This document shows positions 8,095-15,937 of a stretch of 28,444 bases of DNA, in pieces. The stretch is from positions 1 to 28,444 of the forward strand of contig DATBMY010000253.1 in NCBI GenBank assembly GCA_036554605.1, written 5' to 3'. Both the position numbers and the translations under genes were made by a program. Source of the stretch: DATBMY01 sp036554605. Its GTDB lineage: Bacteria; Acidobacteriota; Blastocatellia; UBA7656. Position 1 is the first letter of the stretch. Each line of letters begins with the position of its first letter. The notes under the pieces are model-generated. The model did no database searches. It was not told the origin of the DNA and saw only the letters and a list, made by a program, of their open reading frames with translations.

Positions 8095-8501
8095 CTTGCA
8101 GCTCCAGGAGTCAGTTTTTGTATTAAAGCGCCTTTAACTGCTTGGCCATTGTTCGACGCTGAAAAGCACTATGGAGGTTGTAAGTTCGAAAGGAATTCTG
8201 CCGGTACTGCAAGCAGACGCGGCCACGTTCTTAAAGAGTACGAGCACGCGGTCAGGTGAGTCAAGGTGAAGAATTACGCGCCTTGCCGAGCGCCCGGTTG
8301 CGCCGGGCGATGTTAGCATTCATATCCTCAGGCTCCGGGCCGGTGAATTGAGAGATATGCCTTACTGACCTCTGATAACCGGGGGCGCTGTTGTATAAAT
8401 GTGATAAACGCGGTTAATATCCGGACGCAGCGCATTTCGGTGGAGAGGCGATGCATAATCTCCATTTCGGAACAGGCTCCGGCATAAGGTAAGGCGAGAA
8501 C
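8095..8501. other. Divergent intergenic region upstream of hemF and the EEP gene
   Basis: About 407 bases with no credible gene. It should carry the promoters of both flanking genes. A weak candidate for hemF is TTGTAT (8391-8396) with TAATAT (8415-8420) at 18-base spacing. A 15-base palindrome lies near the EEP gene and is listed separately. Nothing else stands out. Confidence 0.4.
8123..8137. repeat. Perfect 6-bp palindrome with 3-base centre, upstream of the EEP gene
   Basis: TTAAAG, CGC, CTTTAA: an exact dyad 28 bases before the GTG start of the minus-strand gene. Its position fits an operator or part of a promoter, but no matching second copy was noticed and the function is unknown. Confidence 0.35.
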
Positions 8502-9398
8502 ATGAAAGAGCGAGCCAGCGCCTTCTTCGGCGCGATTCAAGATGATATATGCTCGGCGCTTGAGCAGGTAGATGGCCGGGCCCGGTTTCGCGAGGATCTG
8601 TGGAAGCGCGAGGGCGGCGGCGGAGGGCGCACGAGGGTGATGGAGGGCGGCGCGCTTTTTGAAAAGGCGGGCGTGAATTTTTCGGAAGTCTTCGGAAAGT
8701 TCACCGAGAGCATGGCCGAGCGCATCCCGGTTGGCGAGGGAAGGGACTTTTATGCGACCGGCGTGTCGCTCGTGCTGCACCCGGCAAGCCCTATGGTCCC
8801 GACCGTCCACGCTAATTTCAGATACCTTGAACGCGGCTCTGGCGGCTGGTTTGGAGGCGGGAGCGACCTGACTCCGTACTACCCGTACCTCGAAGACGCC
8901 GTCCATTTTCACCGCGCGCTCAAAACCGCATGCGACCGGTTCGACCCTTTGTTCTACGGGAAGTTCAAACAGCAATGCGACGACTATTTCTTTATCAAGC
9001 ACCGGAACGAATCGCGTGGCGTGGGCGGTATATTCTTCGATTACCTGACGGGCGAGCAACGCGGGCTCGATTTCATATTCGAGTTTGTGAAGGGGGCCGG
9101 AGGCGCTTTCCTGCCCGCCTACCTGCCCATAGCCGAGCGGCGACGCTCGGAGCCCTACGGCGAGCGCGAGCGCGAGTATCAGCTTATACGGCGCGGCCGC
9201 TACGTCGAATTCAACCTCGTATATGACCGGGGCACACAGTTCGGTCTTGAGACAGGCGGGCGAACGGAATCGATATTGATGTCGCTGCCCCCGGCCGTGC
9301 GCTGGGTCTATGATTACAGACCTGAGCCGGGCACGCGCGAGGCCGAGGCGGGGGCCTTCTTTCGCCCCCGCGACTGGTTATCCGAATCTGAAATCTGA
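8502..9398 (+). CDS. hemF: Oxygen-dependent coproporphyrinogen III oxidase
   Basis: Converts coproporphyrinogen III to protoporphyrinogen IX in haem synthesis using O2. The 298-residue length matches HemF (about 300). Signature segments: GVNFSEVFG (57-65), HANFRYLE with the conserved His103, GGWFGGGSDLTP (114-125), NESRGVGGIFFDY (169-181), GRYVEFNLVYDRGTQFGLE (232-250) and ESILMSLPP (256-264). An AAGG sequence about ten bases upstream supports the ATG at 8502. It indicates an organism that makes haem aerobically. The last codons and stop (9385-9394) overlap a sequence that also occurs in the core of intergenic element 1. No haem-pathway neighbours are visible. Confidence 0.96.
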   Translation: MKERASAFFGAIQDDICSALEQVDGRARFREDLWKREGGGGGRTRVMEGGALFEKAGVNFSEVFGKFTESMAERIPVGEGRDFYATGVSLVLHPASPMVPTVHANFRYLERGSGGWFGGGSDLTPYYPYLEDAVHFHRALKTACDRFDPLFYGKFKQQCDDYFFIKHRNESRGVGGIFFDYLTGEQRGLDFIFEFVKGAGGAFLPAYLPIAERRRSEPYGEREREYQLIRRGRYVEFNLVYDRGTQFGLETGGRTESILMSLPPAVRWVYDYRPEPGTREAEAGAFFRPRDWLSESEI

Positions 9399-9468
9399 AA
9401 CTTGCTATCACAAATCTTCCGGAATGTTTTTTGCTCTCACACCGGGGGTGGTAAGATGAGAGACTATT

Positions 9469-10167
9469 ATGCAGAGCAGACCAGAATTTGAAATCCACGA
9501 CAACGAGAGGCTGGTTGAGATACCGGCGGGCGCGGCGATCCTGGAAGGGATACTCGGATTGCCGCGCGAGGCTATTGGCCTTGTAGTCTTCGCGCACGGC
9601 GGCGGCGGCGGTCGCCTCAGCCCGCGCAATAACTATGTGGCCCGCAGGTTGCGCGAGTCGGGCATCGGCACGCTGCTGATGGACCTCGTCATGGTCGACG
9701 AGGTTGAAGGCAAGGCAAGAGGCGTCGACATAGACGTGCTCGCGCAGAGGATATTGATTACGACCGACTGGCTGGCCGAAAGCCCCGACACGAAACACCT
9801 GCGGGTCGGATACTTCGGCGCGGACACGGGCGCGGGCGTCGTGCTTATAGCGGCCGCGCGCACCGGGATAGAGGGCGCGGTGCCCATCACGGGCGAGCCC
9901 GGTCCCTGCGCGGTCGTCTGTCGCGGCGGGCGTCCCGAGCTGGCCGGGCCATACCTGCCCTACGTCCAGGCCCCCACGCTCTTGATAGCCGGAGGCGACG
10001 ACGAGCCGGTGGTCACGTTGAACAAAGAGGCTTACGAGCAGCTGAGGTGCGAAAAGCAGCTGTTCGTCATCCCGGGCGCGACTCACCTGTTCGAAGAGCC
10101 CGGCGCGCTCGACGAGGTCGCGAGAGTTACTGCCGAATGGTTTGCCCGGAATCTGCGCCGCTGCTGA
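9469..10167 (+). CDS. Alpha/beta hydrolase (dienelactone-hydrolase-like) with Asp in the nucleophile position
   Basis: A 232-residue cytoplasmic protein with an alpha/beta hydrolase layout: FAHGGGGG oxyanion-side loop (41-48), nucleophile elbow GYFGADTGAG (114-123), VCRGGRPELAG (150-160), LLIAGGDDEPV with acid Asp177 or Asp178, and GATHLFEEPG with His206. In the relatives I know, the elbow reads GASTG with Ser as nucleophile. Here codon 9823-9825 is GAC, giving Asp119. An Asp nucleophile is normal in haloalkane dehalogenases and epoxide hydrolases, so it may have a changed reaction, or it may be inactive. It lies 70 bases after hemF and converges on the AlkD-like gene with only 18 bases between stops. 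Confidence 0.85.
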   Translation: MQSRPEFEIHDNERLVEIPAGAAILEGILGLPREAIGLVVFAHGGGGGRLSPRNNYVARRLRESGIGTLLMDLVMVDEVEGKARGVDIDVLAQRILITTDWLAESPDTKHLRVGYFGADTGAGVVLIAAARTGIEGAVPITGEPGPCAVVCRGGRPELAGPYLPYVQAPTLLIAGGDDEPVVTLNKEAYEQLRCEKQLFVIPGATHLFEEPGALDEVARVTAEWFARNLRRC

Positions 10168-10185
10168 TGGCTTTGACGCACCGGG

Positions 10186-10890
10186 TCAGATTCTGCCTTC
10201 AAGGTATCTGCGACGGCGCGCTTCGGGTATTCGCTCTATTGCGTACCTGAGCATCGTCCTCGGCATAAGTTTGTAGTGCTCTCGGAGAAACTCTTCTTCG
10301 ATACTCAAATCGCGTTTGCCGACTTCTCTGAGCATCCACCCGACCGCCTTGTGTATGAGGTCTTCTCTGTCGCGCAAGAGAATCTTCGACAGCCTCAGCG
10401 TGTCGTCGAACTGGCCGGCGCGTATGAATCGGAAGGTCGATACTATTGATATGCGCCGCTCCCACAGGCTCGCGGATTTCGCAAGAGAGTAAAGAGGCCG
10501 CCGGTTCTTATCGAAGAGAAATGCGCCTACTATGTGAGGCGCGGAGAGGTCGACCAGGTCCCAGTTATTTATGTGCCGGGTGTTCCCCAGATAGGTTTCG
10601 TATATAGACCTTCTCGCGCTCTGGTCGCCCTTCGAGAAGCGGCCGTTCATTATGACCAGCGCCAGCATCCTCTCGTCGTGAATGGGAGAAGTGAGCAGCT
10701 CCATAAGCTCATCCGCGCCGAGCGCCCCGGAACGCGCGGCGAGCTTTCTGATTTCGGGAACGCGTATGCCTAAGAATATGTCGCCCTCGCCGTACTCGCC
10801 CGGTCCGGTCTTGAAGAAGCCCTGCAAGGCCCGCGCATATCGCTCGTTGCTCATCGCATGAAGCTGAGCGCGAACTTCATCTATTCTCAT
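10186..10890 (-). CDS. DNA alkylation repair protein, AlkD-like
   Basis: A 234-residue all-helical HEAT-like protein resembling AlkD, a glycosylase that removes alkylated bases without flipping them. Supporting segments are YARALQGFFKTGPGEYGEGD near the N-terminus, GIRVPEIRKLA, the NNWDLVDLSAPHIVG motif with the Trp and Asp typical of the active cleft, WERRISIVSTFRFIR with the conserved Arg, and HKAVGWMLREVGKRD. It is the last gene of the five-gene minus-strand operon, its ATG lying three bases after the mtnB stop. It ends 18 bases from the convergent hydrolase gene. Glycosylase activity is inferred from the family. Confidence 0.9.
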   Translation of the reverse strand: MRIDEVRAQLHAMSNERYARALQGFFKTGPGEYGEGDIFLGIRVPEIRKLAARSGALGADELMELLTSPIHDERMLALVIMNGRFSKGDQSARRSIYETYLGNTRHINNWDLVDLSAPHIVGAFLFDKNRRPLYSLAKSASLWERRISIVSTFRFIRAGQFDDTLRLSKILLRDREDLIHKAVGWMLREVGKRDLSIEEEFLREHYKLMPRTMLRYAIERIPEARRRRYLEGRI

Positions 10891-10893
10891 TTA

Positions 10894-11547
10894 TTATCTG
10901 CCTGAGAAGCGTAGCCTGCCTTCGGCTTCAAGAAGAAATTCCAGTATCTCGACATGGCGTTTGGCTTCCTCTATACCTCGGCCCCAGGTGTAAAGCCCGT
11001 GCCGCCGGAGCAGAAAAGCGTGCGCGCGCGGGCTGTGCGACAGCGCCTCTTCTACCGACGCGGCGAGCTGAGTCATGTCTTGCGAGTTTTCGATTATTGG
11101 TATCGACTCGCGGTGCTCATGCGTCGTGATCCCTTCAAGACCTTTAAGCATCTCATAGCCCGTGATGCTCAACTCCGCGTCGAAAGCGCCCGACAGCAGC
11201 GTGCTCCATGTGGAATGCGTATGCAGAACCGCGCCTGCGCCCATCACGCGCACGACCGAAAGGTGGAGCAAGGTTTCGGCCGACGGCCGCCCTCGCCCGC
11301 CGGTCACGCGGCCCTCGCCTGAGATCTCGAGGAAATCTTCCGGGGAAATAGTCTCCTTATCGACCCCGCTTGAGGTGATAATTAGACGCGCGGGATCGCG
11401 GCCAAGGACCGCGCTGTAATTGCCGCTCGTCCCGAGCGCCCACCCCCGGCGGTAAAAACCGCGCCCGATTTCGGCAAGCCGCGCGGCGGCCTGTTGGAAT
11501 TCATGTTGCGGGGCGTCCGAATTATTCTCCATTGTTAGTCGTGTCAT
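10894..11547 (-). CDS. mtnB: Methylthioribulose-1-phosphate dehydratase
   Basis: A class II aldolase-fold zinc enzyme that dehydrates methylthioribulose 1-phosphate in methionine salvage. The 217-residue sequence carries the MtnB pattern: TSGNYSAVL (40-48), ITSSGVDKETISPEDF (57-72), RPSAETLLH (87-95), VLHTHS with zinc ligands His109 and His111, the TGYEMLKGLEG segment (129-139), HEHRESIPIIENSQDM (143-158) and LRRHG with His183. Its ATG (11545-11547) overlaps the cofG stop in an ATGA junction, so translation is probably coupled; a second ATG lies five codons in. No other methionine-salvage gene is in the window, which makes its place in an F420 operon unusual. Confidence 0.92.
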   Translation of the reverse strand: MTRLTMENNSDAPQHEFQQAAARLAEIGRGFYRRGWALGTSGNYSAVLGRDPARLIITSSGVDKETISPEDFLEISGEGRVTGGRGRPSAETLLHLSVVRVMGAGAVLHTHSTWSTLLSGAFDAELSITGYEMLKGLEGITTHEHRESIPIIENSQDMTQLAASVEEALSHSPRAHAFLLRRHGLYTWGRGIEEAKRHVEILEFLLEAEGRLRFSGR

Positions 11548-12752
11548 AGCTCAACGTCGCTTACTTTCGCGTAGCCCGAATCATCCGCCATGCGGCGAAC
11601 CCGCGCCGATAGCGCCGGGTCGAGATAGTTGTCGCGATATACATATTCGGGATAGACGCTCAATCGCTCGGTAAGCTCGAAGCCTTCCGACCTTGAGCGC
11701 GCGGCGAGCGCGTCGATATGCGGCCAGGGCTTTTCAGGGTTGATGAAATCTCGCGTGAGCGGAGAGATACCGCCCCAGTCGTTTATCCCGGCCCGCAGCA
11801 GAAACGGATAATCTTCGTCGGAAAGATTTGGTGGCGCTTGCACATTCATATCGCCGAGCACGAGCCGCGCCACCGCCACCGTTCGCGCATGATCGGACAG
11901 CGCGGGCTCCGGATGATTGCGCATGGGAATGTCCGCCTTCGCGCGAAAATTCTGGACGATCACTTCTTGAACGTGCCCGTACCGGCGGTGAAGCTCGCGT
12001 ATGGCAAACAGCGAATCGACTCGCTCGTCGAGCGTTTCGCCTATGCCGATGAGTATCCCGGTGGTGAAAGGTATATTGAGCCTTCCGGCCTCTTCAATAG
12101 TTTTGAGTCGCAAGCGGGGTCGCTTGTCGGGCGCGCGGTCGTGCGGCATCCCGGCGAGGCTCAGCCGCGGGCTTACGTTTTCAAGCATCAGCCCGAGGCT
12201 CGGGCTCACGCGGCCGAGCCTTTCAAGCTCTCTTCTCGCCATCAGTCCGGGATTCGCATGGGGCAGCAGCCCCGTTTCATCAAGCACCCGCTCGCACATT
12301 TCGGCAAGGTAGGAAAGCGTGGAGCGGTGGCCTAAACGCCGCAGCGTTTCTCGCATCTCGGGAAAGAGCGCCTCGGGCCTGTCGCCGAGGCTGAAGAGCG
12401 CTTCCTTGCACCCTATACGCGCGCCGGCTTCGGCAACCGCAAGAACCTCGTCGGGCATCATCGTCCGCGCGCCCGCCTGCCCGGCGTCCTTGCGAAAGGT
12501 GCAGTAGCCGCAGTAATCGCGGCAGAGGTTTGTCAGCGGTATGAATACTTTTTTGGAGTAGCTCACGCGGCGGCCCTTGAGCTTGTCGCGAAGGCGGGCC
12601 GCTGCCCGAAGCAACTCTTCGAGTTCTTCACCCTCGCGCGCGCGGATGAGCGCGAGGGCCGCTTCGCGCGTCAGCTCGCCGCTTGCCACGTCGCTTGCGG
12701 CCGCAAGCGCATCGGCGAAACTGGCGCGGGTGATATTGCCTGTCGCCTGCAT
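11544..12752 (-). CDS. cofG: 7,8-didemethyl-8-hydroxy-5-deazariboflavin synthase subunit CofG
   Basis: A radical SAM enzyme that, with CofH, builds the deazaflavin (FO) core of coenzyme F420. The 402-residue protein has the CxxxCxxC cluster motif at Cys77, Cys81 and Cys84 (NLCRDYCGYCTF), the LSYLAEMCERVL and LMLENVSPRL segments, GILIGIGET (about 234-242), EVIVQNFRAKADIPM, and INDWGGISPLT, all CofG-like. Length fits CofG alone rather than a CofG-CofH fusion (FbiC, about 850). A roughly 60-residue N-terminal helical part precedes the barrel. It sits three bases after the LLM gene and overlaps mtnB. CofH must be elsewhere if FO is made. Confidence 0.94.
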   Translation of the reverse strand: MQATGNITRASFADALAAASDVASGELTREAALALIRAREGEELEELLRAAARLRDKLKGRRVSYSKKVFIPLTNLCRDYCGYCTFRKDAGQAGARTMMPDEVLAVAEAGARIGCKEALFSLGDRPEALFPEMRETLRRLGHRSTLSYLAEMCERVLDETGLLPHANPGLMARRELERLGRVSPSLGLMLENVSPRLSLAGMPHDRAPDKRPRLRLKTIEEAGRLNIPFTTGILIGIGETLDERVDSLFAIRELHRRYGHVQEVIVQNFRAKADIPMRNHPEPALSDHARTVAVARLVLGDMNVQAPPNLSDEDYPFLLRAGINDWGGISPLTRDFINPEKPWPHIDALAARSRSEGFELTERLSVYPEYVYRDNYLDPALSARVRRMADDSGYAKVSDVEL

Positions 12753-12755
12753 AGG

Positions 12756-13709
12756 CTAGTTTGTTCTCGCCTGCCTGAACTGAGGCATTATCTCTTCGGC
12801 GAATCGCCGTATCGAATCATGATTGAAGGGCGGATTCGCGCTGGTGATAAAGTGAGTGACGCCGGCTTCGATGAAACGGTTTATGCGGTCGCGCACCTCG
12901 CTCGCGGTGCCGACCAGCAGCCCCGGCTCGACCTGCTCTACGGGCGCCTGGAACGCCTCGGCCATGCCGCGAACAAGCTCAGCGGCTTCATCTTTTGAAT
13001 CGGTGACGAGCGCCGCGCCCGCCCACGAAACTTCTATCTCGTTAATATCGCGGCCGATCTCGGAGCAGTGCTCGCCGAGCACTCCAAGCTTATGGCGAAA
13101 TAGCTCGGGCGGGCCGAAGGTATTCCACTGGTCGGCGTGTTTGGCTATGACTCTCAGCATCAGCTTTTCACCCGCGCCGCCGATCATCAGCGGCGGGCGC
13201 GGCCGTTGCAGCGGCTTCGGCTCCGAGTAAGCGTCCGTCAATTTATAGTAACGCCCCTCGAACGTCACGCGCTGCTCGGTCCAAAGACGCTTGATGATCT
13301 CGGCCGCCTCGTCCGCGCGGCGTATGCGCTCGGCGGTCGTGCCGAAGTGTATGCCGTACGCGGCGTGCTCAAGCTCGAACCAGCCCGCGCCGAGCCCCAT
13401 AATCATCCTGCCGCCGCACGTATGGTCGAGGGTCGCGCCCATTTTTGCGAGCACCGCCGGGTGGCGATAGGTGTTTCCAGTAACGAGCGTGCCTACCTCG
13501 ACGAGCGAAGTCTCGGCCGCAAGCGCCGCAAGCGAGATCCAGCCTTCGTAACACGGGCCCGACGGATCGCTCAGTATCGGCATGAAGTGATCAAAAGTCC
13601 AGGCCGTGTCATAGCCGAGCGAGTCGATCAATCTCCATGTTTCGCACAATGCTTGATAGGTGACGTGCTGAGGCGGAGTCTGAACGCCGAATCTGATTCG
13701 TCTGGCCAT
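12756..13709 (-). CDS. LLM-class (luciferase-like) oxidoreductase, probably F420-dependent
   Basis: A 317-residue TIM-barrel protein of the luciferase-like monooxygenase family. It shows RIRFGVQTPPQ at the N-terminus, TAWTFDHFMPI (35-45), GTLVTGNTYRHPAVLAK (about 73-89), the GRMIMGLGAGWFE segment (about 100-112), PLMIGGAGEKLMLRV and a C-terminal VTHFITSANPPF. The GLGAGW-type loop is usual in F420-dependent members. F420 rather than FMN is favoured because cofG is the next gene. A strong ribosome binding site (AAGGAG about eight bases upstream) supports the ATG. The substrate is unknown. It is spaced 12 bases from the PPOX gene and three from cofG. Confidence 0.88.
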   Translation of the reverse strand: MARRIRFGVQTPPQHVTYQALCETWRLIDSLGYDTAWTFDHFMPILSDPSGPCYEGWISLAALAAETSLVEVGTLVTGNTYRHPAVLAKMGATLDHTCGGRMIMGLGAGWFELEHAAYGIHFGTTAERIRRADEAAEIIKRLWTEQRVTFEGRYYKLTDAYSEPKPLQRPRPPLMIGGAGEKLMLRVIAKHADQWNTFGPPELFRHKLGVLGEHCSEIGRDINEIEVSWAGAALVTDSKDEAAELVRGMAEAFQAPVEQVEPGLLVGTASEVRDRINRFIEAGVTHFITSANPPFNHDSIRRFAEEIMPQFRQARTN

Positions 13710-13721
13710 CTGCGTTCTCCT

Positions 13722-14159
13722 TTATCGAGTGGTCGCGTCCCATCGTTTTATTGTAACGGGCTCTATAGAGATTATTATCCCGCTCTCGATATGCATAGAG
13801 AGATATTGCGGATATTTTTCTCTGAGCAGCCCGACGGCCCGCGCGTGACCGGCGTCGCCCTCGGCGAGCAGCGTTGCCCGCGCCGTTATCAGCACGTATT
13901 CGAGTTTGCTCCAGTCTTCCGAGTAATCATCTATGAGGACTGAAACGCTCGGGTTCGACTCGATGTTTCGGGCGCGGCGCAGACTTCGCGCCTCGACCGA
14001 CTTGGGCTTTTCGTCGATTGGCGAATATAACTTTTCGCCGTCGAAGGCATAACATATAGGCACGACCGCGGGCCTCCCGCGTAAATCGGCGGTCGCAAGC
14101 CGGGCCACGCGGTGGCGATTGATAAACTCACGAGTGCTTTCATCGATCTCTGGCCGCAT
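13722..14159 (-). CDS. PPOX-family, probably F420-dependent oxidoreductase
   Basis: A 145-residue split-barrel flavin/deazaflavin-binding protein resembling the Rv0121-type group of the pyridoxamine-phosphate-oxidase superfamily. Visible segments: RVARLATADLRGRPAVVPICYAFDG (17-41, written here as the first two strands), DEKPKSVEARSLRRARNIESNP (about 49-70) and the closing VTIKRW (134-139). F420 use is inferred from family likeness and from cofG two genes downstream. It is the first gene of the minus-strand operon and has a candidate promoter just upstream (14185-14211). Substrate unknown. Confidence 0.83.
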   Translation of the reverse strand: MRPEIDESTREFINRHRVARLATADLRGRPAVVPICYAFDGEKLYSPIDEKPKSVEARSLRRARNIESNPSVSVLIDDYSEDWSKLEYVLITARATLLAEGDAGHARAVGLLREKYPQYLSMHIESGIIISIEPVTIKRWDATTR

Positions 14160-14184
14160 ATGATACGAGTTCGGACGATTTGAC

Positions 14185-14211
14185 GTTATAAAGTTCGCGC
14201 CCGGAAGTCAA
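14185..14211 (-). promoter_or_regulatory. Candidate promoter of the F420 operon
   Basis: On the minus strand TTGACT (14206-14211) and TATAAC (14185-14190) each match five of six consensus bases. The spacer is 15 bases, shorter than the ideal 17, which often means a weak or activator-aided promoter. The -10 lies 25 bases before the PPOX ATG. Confidence 0.45.
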
Positions 14212-14268
14212 CGGGCGATGGGGCCGGCGAAAGAAGAAAATCACAATAGGCGCGAAAGGTTATTATTC

Positions 14269-14298
14269 TTGACTCAACTAGCGGTGTGCGATTAAATT
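14269..14298 (+). promoter_or_regulatory. Candidate promoter of the SdpI-like gene
   Basis: TTGACT (14269-14274, five of six) and TAAATT (14293-14298, four of six) with an 18-base spacer, about 76 bases before the ATG. It lies back to back with the F420-operon promoter. Confidence 0.4.
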
Positions 14299-14374
14299 AG
14301 ATTGGCTATTTTAAGAAGGCACGGCCCCTTCTCCCCAATCGATCAAAATAATTAAGACTGGAAGTTGGGTTTTT

Positions 14375-14716
14375 ATGCTCGCGTACAGATACCTGTTACT
14401 ATCAAGCGATCTTCTATTGATACTGTGCGGAACTACTATGTACTGGTTTTCGCCACGCCTTCGCCGCCACTGGCTTATGGGGTATGGCTCTCCGCGCTCG
14501 CTCATAAACGACGATGCCTGGCAGGCGGGCAACCGCTTCGCCGGGCTGTTGCTCGCGCTGCTTGCGCTGCTCGCGATGTCATTTCAGGTGACGTTGTGGC
14601 CCGTCATAGCCGAAGACGATAAGCTTCAGGCGATGACCGTAGCGATGCTGCTGGCGCTGCCTTTCGCGGTCATGTACCTGACGGAAAAGTATCTGGCGCG
14701 GCTATTCAAAAACTGA
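14375..14716 (+). CDS. Small SdpI-family-like membrane protein
   Basis: A 113-residue integral membrane protein with three predicted helices, about 7-25, 55-76 and 86-104. Between the first two lies the MGYGSPRSLINDDAWQAGNR segment (35-54), which matches the GYRT-P-S--N-E-AW--ANR signature of SdpI/YhfL-type proteins. In Bacillus, SdpI is an immunity and signalling protein for the SDP toxin; most distant relatives have no known job. No toxin or SdpR-like repressor is adjacent. A GGAAG sequence about twelve bases upstream fits the ATG at 14375. It seems monocistronic, with its own promoter. Confidence 0.7.
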   Translation: MLAYRYLLLSSDLLLILCGTTMYWFSPRLRRHWLMGYGSPRSLINDDAWQAGNRFAGLLLALLALLAMSFQVTLWPVIAEDDKLQAMTVAMLLALPFAVMYLTEKYLARLFKN

Positions 14717-14852
14717 CGCTTCGGCGATACATTCCACGAAAAGCTGCTTTGCCTCTTTGTCGCGCAAGGGATGCAATGTGCTGTCCAATGCGCGATAGTG
14801 GGTGATATACTGCGGTTCACCTGGAAACTATAGTTTTCCTCACGAGGTTAGT

Positions 14853-15191
14853 GTGAACAGCGACAATCTTACAACTCAACTTCCCGATGACAAGCTCGAC
14901 CGGCTGATTATTCTGGTGAAATCACTTGAACAAAAAGTCGAAGAGCGATTCTCCTCGCTTGAACAGAAGGTTGACGTAATCGACGGGCGCCTGTCCTCGC
15001 TCGAAGCCACGGTCGATAACCGGCTCAAAGAGACTCGCCCGGTCTGGGAAGCTATCGAGGTGCGGCTGGAAGGTGTAGAGATCAATCTGGACAGAGTTCA
15101 AGCCGTCGCGCACGAGCTCAGGTCAGACTTCCGGGATTGGCGCAAGGGGATGAACACGCGCATTGAGAAGCTCGAATCGAGAGCCTCTTAG
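14853..15191 (+). CDS. Small coiled-coil protein, unknown function
   Basis: About 112 residues with no signal peptide or TM helix. I choose the GTG at 14853 because GAGG lies about six bases upstream; an in-frame ATG at 14802 would add an unlikely 17-residue leader. The sequence is heptad-rich from about residue 12 to 60, including two near copies of SLEQKV followed by LSSLEATV, then VRLEGVEINLDRVQ and a basic end. Such short coiled-coil proteins are common and not assigned. It is between the SdpI-like gene and the exported pair, with no overlap with either. I do not recognise a family. Confidence 0.65.
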   Translation: MNSDNLTTQLPDDKLDRLIILVKSLEQKVEERFSSLEQKVDVIDGRLSSLEATVDNRLKETRPVWEAIEVRLEGVEINLDRVQAVAHELRSDFRDWRKGMNTRIEKLESRAS

Positions 15192-15241
15192 GGCAACAGG
15201 CCGGTTAATATTTCGAGATTTATCCGCAAAGCATTTGCAAG

Positions 15242-15257
15242 GAAGGCTCGCGCCTTC
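15242..15257 (+). terminator. Weak hairpin after the coiled-coil gene
   Basis: GAAGGC and GCCTTC form a six-base-pair stem with a four-base loop, about 50 bases after the stop. Only a short T-run (CTTT) follows, so termination is uncertain. Confidence 0.3.
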
Positions 15258-15370
15258 GATCTTTCCCGGGAGACTTCCGTCCGGCGACGCGCCAGCGCAT
15301 CAAAGCCCCCATTTGAAGTCGCTATCGCGTGTGTGTTAAAAATCTTCTGGGCGTAGTTCAAGGAGAAGTG

Positions 15371-15934
15371 ATGAAGAAAGGTATCCCGGCGCTGTTGCTT
15401 TTGACGGTTTTATCGACGCTTGCAGCGCAGGCACAGAGCCGCACCACGGCGGGACAGCCTCCGAAGATTGAGCCGACCAGCAAGGCTAACTCTCGCGACC
15501 CGCTGTACTCCGATCAGAATTCTTCGAATCTGCCCGATGAAATCCGCATCAAAATGGCGCTCAAGCGCGCCGAAGACGAACACCGCAAAGTGCTCGAAGA
15601 TGTCGATAAGCTCTCTGAGCTCTCGTCGGAGATAGCGACAGAGCTGCGCGATAAGGGCAAGCTCGCGTCCGACGACATGAAGAAGCTCGGCACGATTGAG
15701 AAACTGGCCCGCCGCATATTAAGCCACGCCGGCGGAGATCAGGTCTCGGACGATTCGCTCAAGCAGGCGGATATGCCGGTCTCGGAAGCCGTCGATAAGA
15801 TGAGTTCGGCAATCGAGAGCATCAAAAAAAGCATGACCACGCAGACGCGGCACATAGTCTCCGCTGCCGTTATAGCAAGCTCGAACGAGGTGATAAACCT
15901 CTCGCAATTTATTCGCAAGCAGCAAAAGAACTAG
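15371..15934 (+). CDS. Exported protein of unknown function
   Basis: About 187 residues. The ATG at 15371 has a good ribosome binding site (AAGGAG about six bases upstream) and opens with a signal peptide (MKKGIPALLLLTVLSTLAAQAQS). The mature part is polar and mostly helical: PDEIRIKMALKRAEDEHRK, KLSELSSEIATELRDKGK, and a C-terminal SNEVINLSQFIRKQQKN. No Cys, no metal-binding or catalytic motif is seen. It ends three bases before the VWA gene, so the two are probably co-transcribed and may act together outside the cytoplasm. I do not recognise a family. Confidence 0.75.
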   Translation: MKKGIPALLLLTVLSTLAAQAQSRTTAGQPPKIEPTSKANSRDPLYSDQNSSNLPDEIRIKMALKRAEDEHRKVLEDVDKLSELSSEIATELRDKGKLASDDMKKLGTIEKLARRILSHAGGDQVSDDSLKQADMPVSEAVDKMSSAIESIKKSMTTQTRHIVSAAVIASSNEVINLSQFIRKQQKN

Positions 15935-15937
15935 CAG

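Noticed and set aside
8134..8319. A 61-codon minus-strand frame upstream of the EEP gene.
   Set aside because: No ribosome binding site, no recognisable features, and it ends where a promoter for the EEP gene is expected.
14375..14716. An SDP-type toxin and immunity system around the SdpI-like gene.
   Set aside because: No SdpC-like toxin precursor, no SdpAB-type maturation gene and no SdpR-like repressor are adjacent; the neighbours are unrelated.
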